Shown piece by piece: positions 8,404 through 16,246 of a stretch of 64,000 nt of DNA; the first letter of the stretch is position 1, and each line of letters opens with the position of its first letter. The notes beneath the pieces are model-generated. The model did no database searches. It was not told where the DNA came from and saw only the letters and a list, made by a program, of their open reading frames with translations. Made by a program: the position numbers and the translations under genes. This stretch comes from Actinomadura sp. J1-007 (GTDB lineage: Bacteria; Actinomycetota; Actinomycetes; Streptosporangiales; Streptosporangiaceae): the NCBI RefSeq assembly GCF_009793335.1, contig NZ_WING01000001.1, positions 5,828,001 through 5,892,000 on the forward strand, written 5' to 3'.

Positions 8404-10518
8404 TCACGCGTCAATTGCGTCCGCCGCCGGACGCGCCGGATGTGACGGAATCCTCAGCTCCAGGCCCGTCTGCGCGGCGAGGAACGACAGGGTGTCGACC
8501 ATCAGCTCCACCGAACGGCTGACCGAACGCGCCGCGTGGCCGACGTCCGCCTCGTTGCGCAGCAGGACGGGCGCGTCGGACGCCGTCGCGTGCTGGAGCG
8601 CGGCGCACATCTTGCGGGCGTGCAACGGGTCCACGCGGCTGTCGCTATCGAAGATCGTGAACAGCGTGGCCGGGTACGCGACGCCCTCCCGCACGTGGTG
8701 GTACGGCGAGTAGGACAGCAGCCAGCCGAGCTCCTCGGGGTCGTCGGCGGTGCCGTACTCGTCGTTCCAGGTCTGGCCGAGGCCGAACCGCTCGTACCGG
8801 ACCATGTCCAGCAGCGGCGCCGAGCAGACGACCGCGCGGTACAGGTCGGGCCGCTGGGTGAGCGCGGCGCCGACGAGCAGGCCGCCGTTGGAGCCGCCGG
8901 AGATCGCGAGCCGGTCGGGCGCGGTGAGGCCGTCGGCGATGAGCTTCTCGGCCGCGGCGTGGAAGTCGTCGAAGACGTTCTGCTTGCGCTCGCGCATCCC
9001 GGCGCGGTGCCACTCCTCGCCCTCCTCGGACCCGCCGCGCAGGTTGGCGACCGCGTACACGCCGCCCGCCTCCACCCACGCGAGGATGCTCGCCGAGTAC
9101 GCCGGGGTGAGCGAGATGTTGAAGCCGCCGTAGCCGTACAGGATCGCGGGGCGCGGGCCGTCCGCCGCGCCGGGCCGGGACGACACCAGCATCCGCACCT
9201 CGGTGCCGTCGCGGGAGGTGTAGGACACCTGCCGCGTCTCGATCTCGGGCACCTCGACGCGTCCGGGCGGGGACGCCCACAGCGTGGTCTCGCCGGTACG
9301 GGAGTCGTACCGCAGCACGGACGCGGGCGTGACGTTGTCGGTGTAGCCGAACCACGCCTCGTGCCCGCCCTCGGGGCGTTCGATGATGCCGCCGATCGAG
9401 CCGAGTCCCGGCGTCGGAACGTTCCCGAGGCGCTCGCCGGTGGCCAGGTCGTGCACCGTGATCTCGCTGATCGCGTGCCGCGTCCAACCCGCCAGCAGCA
9501 CGTCGTCGAGCAGCGCGAAGTCGGTGAGGACGGCCTCGGGGTCCTGCGGGACCAGGTCGCGCCACGACTCGTACGACAGGTCCGCCGGGTCGGCGACGCA
9601 CAGCCGCGAGCGGGGCGCGTCGCGGTCGGTGAACAGGTACGCCCGGCCGTCCCGCCCGACGTGCAGGCCCGTCTCGGCGTCCACGCCCTCCTGGACGACG
9701 CGCATCTCGGGCCGTTCGGGCGGCCCGGCGCTGAGGTCGGCGATCCACAGGTCGTTGCGCGGGGCGGTGCCCTGCGACGCCGAGACGGTCAGCCAGCGGC
9801 CGTCGCGGCTGACGCCGACGCCGTAGTAGTTGGTCTTCTCGCGGCCCTCGCCGAAGACGAGCGCGTCGTGGGTGTCGGGCTCGGTGCCGACCCGGTGCAG
9901 GTAGACCCGCCGGTGGTACTGCTCCTCGCCCACCGGGACGGCGCTCGCCGGCAGCCGCCGCGCGTAGTAGTACGCCTCGCCGCCCGGCAGCCACGCGACC
10001 GACGACTCCCGGACCCGGTCGATCGGGCCCTCGACCCGTTCGCCCGACGCGACGTCCATGACGTACAGCAGGGACTCCTCGTCGCCGCCGTGCGAGACCT
10101 TGTAGGCGAGGCGGCGGCCCTCCTTGTCGGGCTGCCAGCCGTCCAGCGTGGTCGTGCCGGACGGGTCGAGCGCCATCGGGTCGATGAGGACGCGCTCGGC
10201 GCCGTCCGGCTCGACCACGCACAGCACCGGATGCTCCTGCTCGGCCGTACGGCGCGTGAAGAACCGCCGCTCGCCGCGCCACACCGGCGACCCGACCGAG
10301 CCCGCGCCGAGCAGCTCGCCGAGCCGCCTTCGCAGCCCGTCCCGGCCCGGCAGCGCGTCCACGACCTGGTGGAACAGCTCGTCCTGCGCGGCAAGCCATT
10401 TCGCGGTGCCGTCGTCGTGCCGGTCCTCCAGCGCGCGGTAGGGGTCGGCCACCCGGTGGCCGTGGATGACGTCGACGGTGTCCTGTCGGGGTGCGGTCGG
10501 GTACGGCGGTCGGCTCAT
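8404..10518 (-). CDS. Prolyl oligopeptidase family serine peptidase (S9A)
   Basis: About 704 residues with the S9A layout: an N-terminal seven-bladed propeller (residues about 70-410) and a C-terminal alpha/beta hydrolase domain. The catalytic Ser is in ISGGSNGGLLVGA, the Asp in FTIFDSDSRVDP and the His in ADVGHAARS. The family cleaves short peptides after proline in the cytoplasm. The start MSRPPYPTAPRQDTVDVIHGHRVADPYRALED is typical; I prefer the ATG at 10518 over the one three codons upstream (10527), since MSRPPYP fits the family. It precedes the methyltransferase gene in the same direction. Confidence 0.93.
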   Translation of the reverse strand: MSRPPYPTAPRQDTVDVIHGHRVADPYRALEDRHDDGTAKWLAAQDELFHQVVDALPGRDGLRRRLGELLGAGSVGSPVWRGERRFFTRRTAEQEHPVLCVVEPDGAERVLIDPMALDPSGTTTLDGWQPDKEGRRLAYKVSHGGDEESLLYVMDVASGERVEGPIDRVRESSVAWLPGGEAYYYARRLPASAVPVGEEQYHRRVYLHRVGTEPDTHDALVFGEGREKTNYYGVGVSRDGRWLTVSASQGTAPRNDLWIADLSAGPPERPEMRVVQEGVDAETGLHVGRDGRAYLFTDRDAPRSRLCVADPADLSYESWRDLVPQDPEAVLTDFALLDDVLLAGWTRHAISEITVHDLATGERLGNVPTPGLGSIGGIIERPEGGHEAWFGYTDNVTPASVLRYDSRTGETTLWASPPGRVEVPEIETRQVSYTSRDGTEVRMLVSSRPGAADGPRPAILYGYGGFNISLTPAYSASILAWVEAGGVYAVANLRGGSEEGEEWHRAGMRERKQNVFDDFHAAAEKLIADGLTAPDRLAISGGSNGGLLVGAALTQRPDLYRAVVCSAPLLDMVRYERFGLGQTWNDEYGTADDPEELGWLLSYSPYHHVREGVAYPATLFTIFDSDSRVDPLHARKMCAALQHATASDAPVLLRNEADVGHAARSVSRSVELMVDTLSFLAAQTGLELRIPSHPARPAADAIDA

Positions 10519-10673
10519 GACCTGCACTGTATTGGCCGCGCCGCGCTCGCGTGATCCGCGTGCCGCCCCGCGGCGGCCCGCGGTCGCCCGCGCCCGTGCG
10601 TGGCGAGATGAACGCGCAGGTCGCGTCCGGTAATAGTGGCTGGACCAGAGGCTCTTTCCAACGGGGGTTGATC

Positions 10674-11423
10674 ATGAAGAGCATCATCGCCGGGCGCCGC
10701 GCGCGGTCGCGCGCCGCCGGCCGGGTCGCGGCGGCGACCGCCGCGGCGACGGCGGCCGCGGGCGCGGCGCTGCTGGCGCCCGGCCCGGCCGCGCACGCCG
10801 CGCCCGTGCCGCCGGGCACGCCCGAGGACGTCTCGGTGCCGCCGGGCGCGGCCCACGTCCTGCCCGCGGGGACCGGGAACGTCGCGGCGCGCGGGAAGCC
10901 GGGCCCGCGGGGCAGGACCGCGCCCGCGCCGAGGGTCGAGTTCAGGTACTCGGCGCCGGAGGTGGCGGACGCGGGGGACACCGTCACCTGGAAGTGGACG
11001 ATCCGCAACCGCGGCACGGACCCGGTGGACAAGGTCGTCCTCGACCACCGCCTGACGCCGCGCCTCAAGACCGAGAAGGTCACCACGCCCTGCAAGCCCG
11101 TCCAGCGGACGATCCGCTGCGACTACGGCGCGCTGAGGCCCGGACAGGTCAAGAAGGGCGCTCTCACCGCCAAGATCCCGGCGAACGCCTCGGGCAGCGT
11201 CCAGATCCACGGACGCGTGACGTGGCAGCTCGCCAAGAAGGCCGTGGCGCCCGACAAGCCCATGGACCCCGGAAAGCCCGCGCCGGAGACCAAGCCGGAG
11301 AACGACACCAAGCCCACGACCGACTCCAAACCCGCGCAGGACTCCAAGCCCACGACCGACTCCAAGCCCGCCGACACCGGCAAGCCCGCGCAGGACGACT
11401 CGTCCGCCAAGCCACCCGCGTAA
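10674..11423 (+). CDS. Secreted protein with DUF11-like domain and Lys/Pro/Asp-rich tail
   Basis: 249 residues from ATG 10674, with ACGGGGG just upstream. The N-terminus is a signal peptide (Arg-rich n-region, long Ala-rich hydrophobic core, cleavage after AAHA, near residue 42). Residues about 85-185 look like one DUF11/CARDB-type immunoglobulin-like beta-sandwich: VEFRYSAPEVADAGDTVTWK, then VDKVVLDHRLTPRLK, then LRPGQVKKGALTAKIPANASG, with a Cys pair (CKPVQRTIRCDYG). The C-terminal 60 residues are a degenerate repeat of T/A-K-P-x-x-D-S-K-P units, probably a cell-wall spanning or exposed linker. No LPXTG motif. Likely exported and wall-associated; function unknown. Confidence 0.8.
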   Translation: MKSIIAGRRARSRAAGRVAAATAAATAAAGAALLAPGPAAHAAPVPPGTPEDVSVPPGAAHVLPAGTGNVAARGKPGPRGRTAPAPRVEFRYSAPEVADAGDTVTWKWTIRNRGTDPVDKVVLDHRLTPRLKTEKVTTPCKPVQRTIRCDYGALRPGQVKKGALTAKIPANASGSVQIHGRVTWQLAKKAVAPDKPMDPGKPAPETKPENDTKPTTDSKPAQDSKPTTDSKPADTGKPAQDDSSAKPPA

Positions 11424-11525
11424 CTCCCGCGCGAGACACGGTGTGTTTCGGGCGTTCGGGGCGCTACCCGGGGGAGACGGCGTTGAAGCGGGTACGCCCG
11501 GGTACGCGGATGTCGCCTTGGGGAG

Positions 11526-11556
11526 CTCCCGCCGTCACGTTTCGTGGCGGCGGGAG
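11526..11556 (+). terminator. Hairpin terminator after the secreted-protein gene
   Basis: A 14-bp stem (11526-11539 with 11543-11556, one G-T pair) and a TTT loop, about 100 bases past the stop at 11423. The remainder of 11424-11659 shows no gene. Confidence 0.75.
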
Positions 11557-11659
11557 CCGGCGCGTTCGATCCGCCTCGCGGCGGGGGATTAATGGGGTAG
11601 CGGAGCGCCTTCTCAGGCGTCACACTGATTACGGGTGGGTTCGCCCTGAGGAGGCCCTC

Positions 11660-11767
11660 ATGGTGGGTGCGCAGGTGCCGGAGACAATACTCCGGCCTCG
11701 GTACGAGGCGCGCTCAGCCGCGCCCGCCGAGGCGAACGCGGCACGCGGCCCGGCGGAGGCCGTCTGA
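11660..11767 (+). CDS. 35-residue small ORF coupled to the HNH gene
   Basis: An ATG at 11660 with a near-ideal GAGGAGG (11648-11654, spacing 5) opens a 35-codon frame. Its TGA (11765-11767) overlaps the ATG of the HNH gene as TGATG. The peptide starts MVGAQVPETILRPRYEARS and is Ala/Glu/Arg-rich after that, with no membrane segment. The ORF carries a short inverted repeat (CCGGAG...CTCCGG, near 11680). Since the HNH start has no good Shine-Dalgarno of its own, the ORF may serve for translational coupling; a functional peptide is possible but unproven. Confidence 0.55.
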   Translation: MVGAQVPETILRPRYEARSAAPAEANAARGPAEAV

Positions 11768-12276
11768 TGCGACAGGTCCTTCTCCTGAACGCGACGTACG
11801 AACCCCTCACCACGCTCCCGCTCCGGCGGGCGGTCTGCCTCGTGCTCCGGGAGAAGGCGGAGGTCGTCCACCACGACACCTCGGGCGCCGTCCTCCACTC
11901 GGCGACGATGGAGGTCGAGGTCCCCTCGGTGATCCGGCTGCGGCGCTACGTGCGGATCCCGTACCGGACCAGGGTCCCCCTCACCCGCGCCGCGCTGATG
12001 CGCCGCGACAACTTCCGGTGCGTCTACTGCGGGCGCCGCGCCGAGACCATCGACCACGTCCAGCCGCGCAGCCGCGGCGGCAAGCACGTGTGGGAGAACT
12101 GCGTCGCCTCCTGCATGCCCTGCAACCACAGCAAGGCCGACCGCCTCCTGGAGGAGCTCGGCTGGACGCTGAGCATCACGCCCGGCGTTCCCCGCGGCGC
12201 CCACTGGCGGCTGATCGGCGTCGTCCACGACGGCGATCCGCAGTGGGCGGCGTACGTCACCGAGCCCGCCGCCTGA
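11767..12276 (+). CDS. HNH endonuclease
   Basis: 169 residues. The N-terminus RQVLLLNATYEPLTTLPLRRAVCLVL is characteristic of a widespread actinobacterial HNH family. The HNH core is CVYCGRRAETIDHVQPRSRGG followed by WENCVASCMPCNHSKADR, giving two CxxC-type zinc pairs and the catalytic His-Asn-His/Lys residues, at about 80-125. These chromosomal HNH proteins are conserved single genes that cleave DNA in vitro in some homologues; the physiological role is not established. Start by overlap with the preceding 35-codon ORF. It is followed 15 bases later by the FmdB-type gene, probably in the same operon. Confidence 0.92.
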   Translation: MRQVLLLNATYEPLTTLPLRRAVCLVLREKAEVVHHDTSGAVLHSATMEVEVPSVIRLRRYVRIPYRTRVPLTRAALMRRDNFRCVYCGRRAETIDHVQPRSRGGKHVWENCVASCMPCNHSKADRLLEELGWTLSITPGVPRGAHWRLIGVVHDGDPQWAAYVTEPAA

Positions 12277-12290
12277 CCTATCCTGGGCGC

Positions 12291-12503
12291 GTGCCACGTT
12301 ATGACTACCGCTGCCGCGCCTGCGGGGCCACGTTCGAGGTATCCCGCCCGATGATCGAGGCGTCCGCGCCCGCCCCGTGCCCCGAAGGCCATGACGACAC
12401 CGTGAAGCTCCTGTCCACGATCGCGGTGACCGGTACGGGCCGCGCCCCGTCCCCGCCCCCGTCCGCCGGAGGCGGCTGCTGCGGCGGCGCCTGCTGTAGC
12501 TGA
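12291..12503 (+). CDS. FmdB-family zinc ribbon protein
   Basis: 70 residues from GTG 12291. PRYDYRCRACGATFEV at the start and CPEGHDD near residue 32 form the one-domain zinc ribbon of the FmdB/putative regulatory protein family (Cys8 and Cys11 form the first zinc pair). The C-terminus is the typical Gly/Ser/Cys tail (GGGCCGGACCS). Members are small cytoplasmic metal-binding proteins of unclear role. It follows the HNH gene by 14 bases, which suggests an operon. Confidence 0.88.
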   Translation: MPRYDYRCRACGATFEVSRPMIEASAPAPCPEGHDDTVKLLSTIAVTGTGRAPSPPPSAGGGCCGGACCS

Positions 12504-12603
12504 CCCCGCCCCGGCCGGGCCCCGTCCCAGCAAGGCCCGCCTCAGCGCCCGTCCACGAACGCGGTGACCTCAGCCTGCGCAGCCCGTTGACCTCAGCCGT
12601 CGC

Positions 12604-12684
12604 GCGAGTGCGTTGACTGTCCGGGGGAGGCGAGGCCGAAGGCGAGCCTCCCCCGGACAGATCGCGAAGCGATGCGGCACTCGC
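12604..12684. repeat. Nested palindromic intergenic element, probable bidirectional terminator
   Basis: Three nested or adjacent inverted repeats. An inner perfect 15-bp stem pairs 12617-12631 with 12646-12660 (14-base loop). An outer 8-bp pair is GCGAGTGC at 12604-12611 with 12677-12684. A small ATCGC-GAA-GCGAT hairpin lies at 12661-12673. The element lies between the convergent FmdB and ilvD genes. Just upstream, the word GACCTCAGCC occurs twice (near 12563 and 12590). The elaborate structure looks like a dispersed repeat rather than a simple terminator. Confidence 0.75.
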
Positions 12685-12740
12685 AAAGCAACGGTCAGAC
12701 CGCGCGCCGCTAGGGCGAGTGGGCTGGGCCGGGGTTTCTG

Positions 12741-14591
12741 TTAGTCCAGCTGGCTGACGTCGCGGGCGGCGCCGGTGGAGGCGGAGGTGGCCATGGCCGC
12801 GTATGCCCGGAGGGCCGCGCTGACCGGGCGGTGGCGGTCGCGGGGGCGGTAGCCGCCGAGGTCGGCGAGCAGCTTCTCGCGGCGGATGTCCAGCTCGTCC
12901 TGCGGGACGTCCAGCTCCAGGGTGCGGTTGGGGATGTCGATGACGACGCGGTCGCCGTCCTCGACGAGGGCGATGACGCCGCCGGCGGCGGCCTCGGGGG
13001 AGGCGTGGCCGATCGACAGGCCGCTCGTGCCGCCGGAGAAGCGGCCGTCGGTGACCAGGGCGCACGCCTTGCCGAGCCCGCGGCCCTTGAGGAACGAGGT
13101 CGGGTAGAGCATCTCCTGCATGCCGGGCCCGCCCTTCGGGCCCTCGTACCGGATCACCACGACGTCGCCCGGCTTGACCTTGTCGCCCAGGATGCCCTCG
13201 ACCGCGTCGTCCTGGCTCTCGAACACGACGGCGGGGCCGGTGAACGTCCACAGCTCCTCGTCCACTCCGGCGGTCTTGACGATCGCGCCGTCCGGGGCGA
13301 TGTTGCCGCGCAGGACGGCGAGGCCGCCGTCGGCGGTGTAGGCGTGCTCGACGGAGCGGATGCAGCCGTTCTCGCGGTCGAGGTCGAGCTCCTCCCAGCG
13401 GGCGCTCTGGCTGAACGCGGAGGTCGTGCGGACGCCGCCGGGCGCCGCGTGGAACATCTCCACGGCCTCCGGGAGCACGTCGGGCGAGGACACGTCCCAC
13501 TTGGCGATGTGCTCGGTCAGCGACGAGGAGTGGACCGAGGTCACCGAACGGTTGAGCAGCCCGGCGCGGTCGAGCTCGCCGAGCAGGGCGGGGATGCCTC
13601 CGGCGCGGTGGCAGTCCTCGACGTGGTACTTGGCGGTCGCCGGGGCCAGCTTGCAGATGCAGGGCACGCGGCGGGACAGCTCGTCGATCTCCTTGAGCCC
13701 GAAGTCGACGCCGCCCTCGTAGGCGGCGGCCAGCAGGTGCAGGATCGTGTTGGTCGAGCCGCCCATCGCGACGTCCAGGACCATGGCGTTCTCGAACGCG
13801 TCGCGGGTGGCGATGCTGAGCGGCAGGACGGTCTCGTCGTCCTGCTCGTAGTAGCGGCGGGCGACCTCGACGACGGTGCGGCCCGCGTCCTCGTACAGCC
13901 GCCGGCGGGCGGTGTGGGTGGCGAGGACGGTGCCGTTGCCGGGCAGGGCCAGGCCGAGCGCCTCGGTGAGGCAGTTCATCGAGTTGGCGGTGAACATGCC
14001 CGAGCAGGACCCGCAGGTCGGGCAGGCGCTCTCCTCCATCTCGGCGAGGGTGGCCTCGGAGACCGAGGAGTCGGCGGAGGCGATGATCGGGTCGATGAGG
14101 TCGAGCTTGTTGCCGTTCAGCACGCCCTCGACCGGCTTGCCGGCCTCCATCGGGCCGCCGGAGACGAAGACGGTCGGGATGTTGAGGCGCAGGGCGGCCA
14201 GCAGCATGCCGGGCGTGATCTTGTCGCAGTTGGAGACGCAGACCAGGGCGTCGGCGCAGTGCGCGTTGACCATGTACTCGATCGCGTCGGCGATGATCTC
14301 GCGGGACGGCAGCGAGTAGAGCATGCCGTCGTGGCCCATCGCGATGCCGTCGTCCACCGCGATCGTGTTGAACTCGCGGGGGACGCCGCCCGCCTCGCGG
14401 ACCGCGCCCGCGACCACGTCGCCGACCTCGCGCAGGTGCACGTGGCCGGGGACGAACTGGGTGAAGCTGTTGGCCACCGCGACGATCGGCTTGCCGAAGT
14501 CCTCGCGGGCCACGCCGCTGGCGCGCATGAGCGCGCGGGCGCCCGCCATGTTCCTGCCGTGGGTGACCGTACGTGACCTGAGCGGGGGCAT
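12741..14591 (-). CDS. ilvD: Dihydroxy-acid dehydratase
   Basis: 616 residues. Catalyses dehydration of 2,3-dihydroxyisovalerate and 2,3-dihydroxy-3-methylvalerate in valine, leucine and isoleucine synthesis. Iron-sulfur cluster Cys ligands are visible in CVSNCDKITPGM (near residue 125) and CPTCGSCSGMFTANSMNC (near 195). The substrate/Mg motif SGGTSGLSIGHASPEA lies near residue 525. Start at ATG 14591 with GAGAGG upstream; a TTG five codons earlier is in frame but less likely. This is the long form of the enzyme. No other ilv gene is in the window. Confidence 0.96.
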   Translation of the reverse strand: MPPLRSRTVTHGRNMAGARALMRASGVAREDFGKPIVAVANSFTQFVPGHVHLREVGDVVAGAVREAGGVPREFNTIAVDDGIAMGHDGMLYSLPSREIIADAIEYMVNAHCADALVCVSNCDKITPGMLLAALRLNIPTVFVSGGPMEAGKPVEGVLNGNKLDLIDPIIASADSSVSEATLAEMEESACPTCGSCSGMFTANSMNCLTEALGLALPGNGTVLATHTARRRLYEDAGRTVVEVARRYYEQDDETVLPLSIATRDAFENAMVLDVAMGGSTNTILHLLAAAYEGGVDFGLKEIDELSRRVPCICKLAPATAKYHVEDCHRAGGIPALLGELDRAGLLNRSVTSVHSSSLTEHIAKWDVSSPDVLPEAVEMFHAAPGGVRTTSAFSQSARWEELDLDRENGCIRSVEHAYTADGGLAVLRGNIAPDGAIVKTAGVDEELWTFTGPAVVFESQDDAVEGILGDKVKPGDVVVIRYEGPKGGPGMQEMLYPTSFLKGRGLGKACALVTDGRFSGGTSGLSIGHASPEAAAGGVIALVEDGDRVVIDIPNRTLELDVPQDELDIRREKLLADLGGYRPRDRHRPVSAALRAYAAMATSASTGAARDVSQLD

Positions 14592-15208
14592 CCTGTGACC
14601 TCTCAACCTGTGACGTGCTGTGCAGCCGATCGTACGACCGCGCCCGCGCCGGAGCGGCGGGCGGGGCGATCGGGCTCTGACCGGCCCCGTGGCGGGGCTC
14701 TCGGAACGCTGTGAACGGTCGCAGCGGCGGATCGCGGCGCTGCCGCCGGCTCAGCAGAGGTCGTGTGGGGCCGGCGAGTCCATCCTCGATGGTATCAACG
14801 CTCCCGCGGTGCTCGTCCTGATCAGGCGCGGCGCGCGCTCGCGGTCACGGGGAGGCGCGCGTCCCGCGGACATGAGGAACGCCGGGTCGGGGATCCGGCC
14901 CGGCGCTGCGAGTCCGTCCAGCAGGGCGATTCGGCGCGCCCTGAAGTTCGTGTTGCGGGGGTCGCGGCCGGCGGGCGGGGCCCGCGGCCTGGTCGGCGGG
15001 GGTTCGGGAGTGGCACCTCGCGTACGAGGTGCCCCTCCGGCACCGGTTCCCTGGGGGAGCCGGACGCTGGGGGCTCGTCGTTGAGCCGGTGTCGCGTTCG
15101 CCTCGCCGGCACTGCCGGGTGTCGCGCGGACGGATCCGTGCGGCGGGCGGGTGCGGCGGGGCCTTGCTCGGTCGGGGGCCCGGCGGCGCGGCCGTCGGAG
15201 CCGTTCGG
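14592..15208. other. 617-base region without a supported gene
   Basis: Between the ilvD start and the stop of the NERD gene. I see no ORF with a Shine-Dalgarno and plausible composition. It holds one clear hairpin, GGCACCTCG-CGTA-CGAGGTGCC at 15012-15033, about 180 bases past the NERD stop on the minus strand, which may be its terminator. A minus-strand TACGAT hexamer at 14634-14629 could be the ilvD -10 element but has no good -35. Confidence 0.45.
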
Positions 15209-16021
15209 TCAGGGCTGGTCGGTCAGGGGCTCGGACTCGCCGCCGTACTTGGGCGGCAGGGCGTCCTGCGCGGCCTTGAGGATGCGCTGGACGTCGGTCT
15301 CGGTGAGTATCCGCGGGCGGCGCCGCAGGTACGAGCGGGCCCGGTTGCCGGCGTAGACGTCGACGTCCCTGACCCTCATCACCTTCCACGGGATGGACGG
15401 CCCGTAGATGGCCACCGACGGCTGCACGGGGACCTCGAAGCCGACCTGGCCACCGATGATCTTGCTGGCCTGGTCCGCCTCCCACCGCGCCTCGTCCAGG
15501 CGGTCCTTCTTGTTGAAGGGGCCGTGGAAGAGCTTGCGGTGCGAGAGGGTCCGCACGGGAAGCCGCTTGTCCCACTTCTCGGAGTCGATGGCGTACACGC
15601 CGCTCGGGCCGATGACCAGGTGGTCGATCCGGCCGTCGCTGACGCCCTCGTCGTCACGGGGTACCGCGCGCGCGTGCAGGACGCGGTATCCGTTCCGCTC
15701 CAGGGACCTGAGCTGCTTCTCGGTGCGCCGTTCGGCGGCCGAGGACTTCTGCCAGGCGGGCACGCTGGAACTCCTGCGCGCCCGGCGGACGACGTCCACG
15801 ACGACCGCCGCGACGGCGGCCGTGAGGCCGATGCGGATGTCGAACACGACCGCGAAGACGACGCCGATCACGATGGCCGCGCCGATCCGCCAGAGCCACC
15901 GGCGAATCTGCGGATCGTTGAGCATCTCCCCGTAGGTCTGGTGTTCGGACGGCCGTTTCTCCGACGTCTCGTGAGGCTGACCGCGCGCCTCCTGAGCCTT
16001 GCCCCGCTCCATGATCGCCAT
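15209..16021 (-). CDS. Membrane-anchored NERD-domain protein
   Basis: 270 residues. Two adjacent hydrophobic segments (IGAAIVIGVVFAVVFDIRIGL and an Ala/Val-rich stretch) near residues 45-80 form a membrane hairpin or single anchor. The cytoplasmic part is a NERD (nuclease-related) domain: TEKQLRSLERNGYRVLHARAVP, then IDHLVIGPSGVYAIDSEKWDKR, containing the Glu/Asp/Lys of the restriction-endonuclease-like fold. NERD proteins are predicted DNA-processing enzymes; the activity here is inferred. I take ATG 16021 with GGAG 8 bases upstream; an in-frame ATG at 16057 follows a CGGAGG and is possible. Confidence 0.85.
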   Translation of the reverse strand: MAIMERGKAQEARGQPHETSEKRPSEHQTYGEMLNDPQIRRWLWRIGAAIVIGVVFAVVFDIRIGLTAAVAAVVVDVVRRARRSSSVPAWQKSSAAERRTEKQLRSLERNGYRVLHARAVPRDDEGVSDGRIDHLVIGPSGVYAIDSEKWDKRLPVRTLSHRKLFHGPFNKKDRLDEARWEADQASKIIGGQVGFEVPVQPSVAIYGPSIPWKVMRVRDVDVYAGNRARSYLRRRPRILTETDVQRILKAAQDALPPKYGGESEPLTDQP

Positions 16022-16209
16022 GAGTGACGCTCCGTATTCCTTTCGCATGGGGAGCATGATCCTCCGTGCGCAGAGTAATCATTCCGACGTTCGGCGACTA
16101 GTCATGTCGGGTTAATACTTTTGTCGCCGCCTCTGGGTGATTCACTGCGGTGGTGAACGGGTAGGTTCGCATTCACCCCTTCTTCCGCCGGTGCCCTGCG
16201 TTGCCATCT

Positions 16210-16238
16210 TTGATGCTCGCGCAGCGGGCGTCTACCGT
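16210..16238 (+). promoter_or_regulatory. Promoter giving a probably leaderless amidase mRNA
   Basis: TTGATG (16210-16215), a 17-base spacer and TACCGT (16233-16238). The GTG start codon at 16247 is 8 bases after the -10 element, where transcription would begin, and no Shine-Dalgarno is present. Motif reading only. Confidence 0.45.
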
Positions 16239-16246
16239 TCGGCGTT

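Noticed and set aside
14822..15112. Minus-strand 96-codon frame, Pro/Arg-rich
   Set aside because: No Shine-Dalgarno, atypical composition, and it includes the 15012-15033 hairpin.
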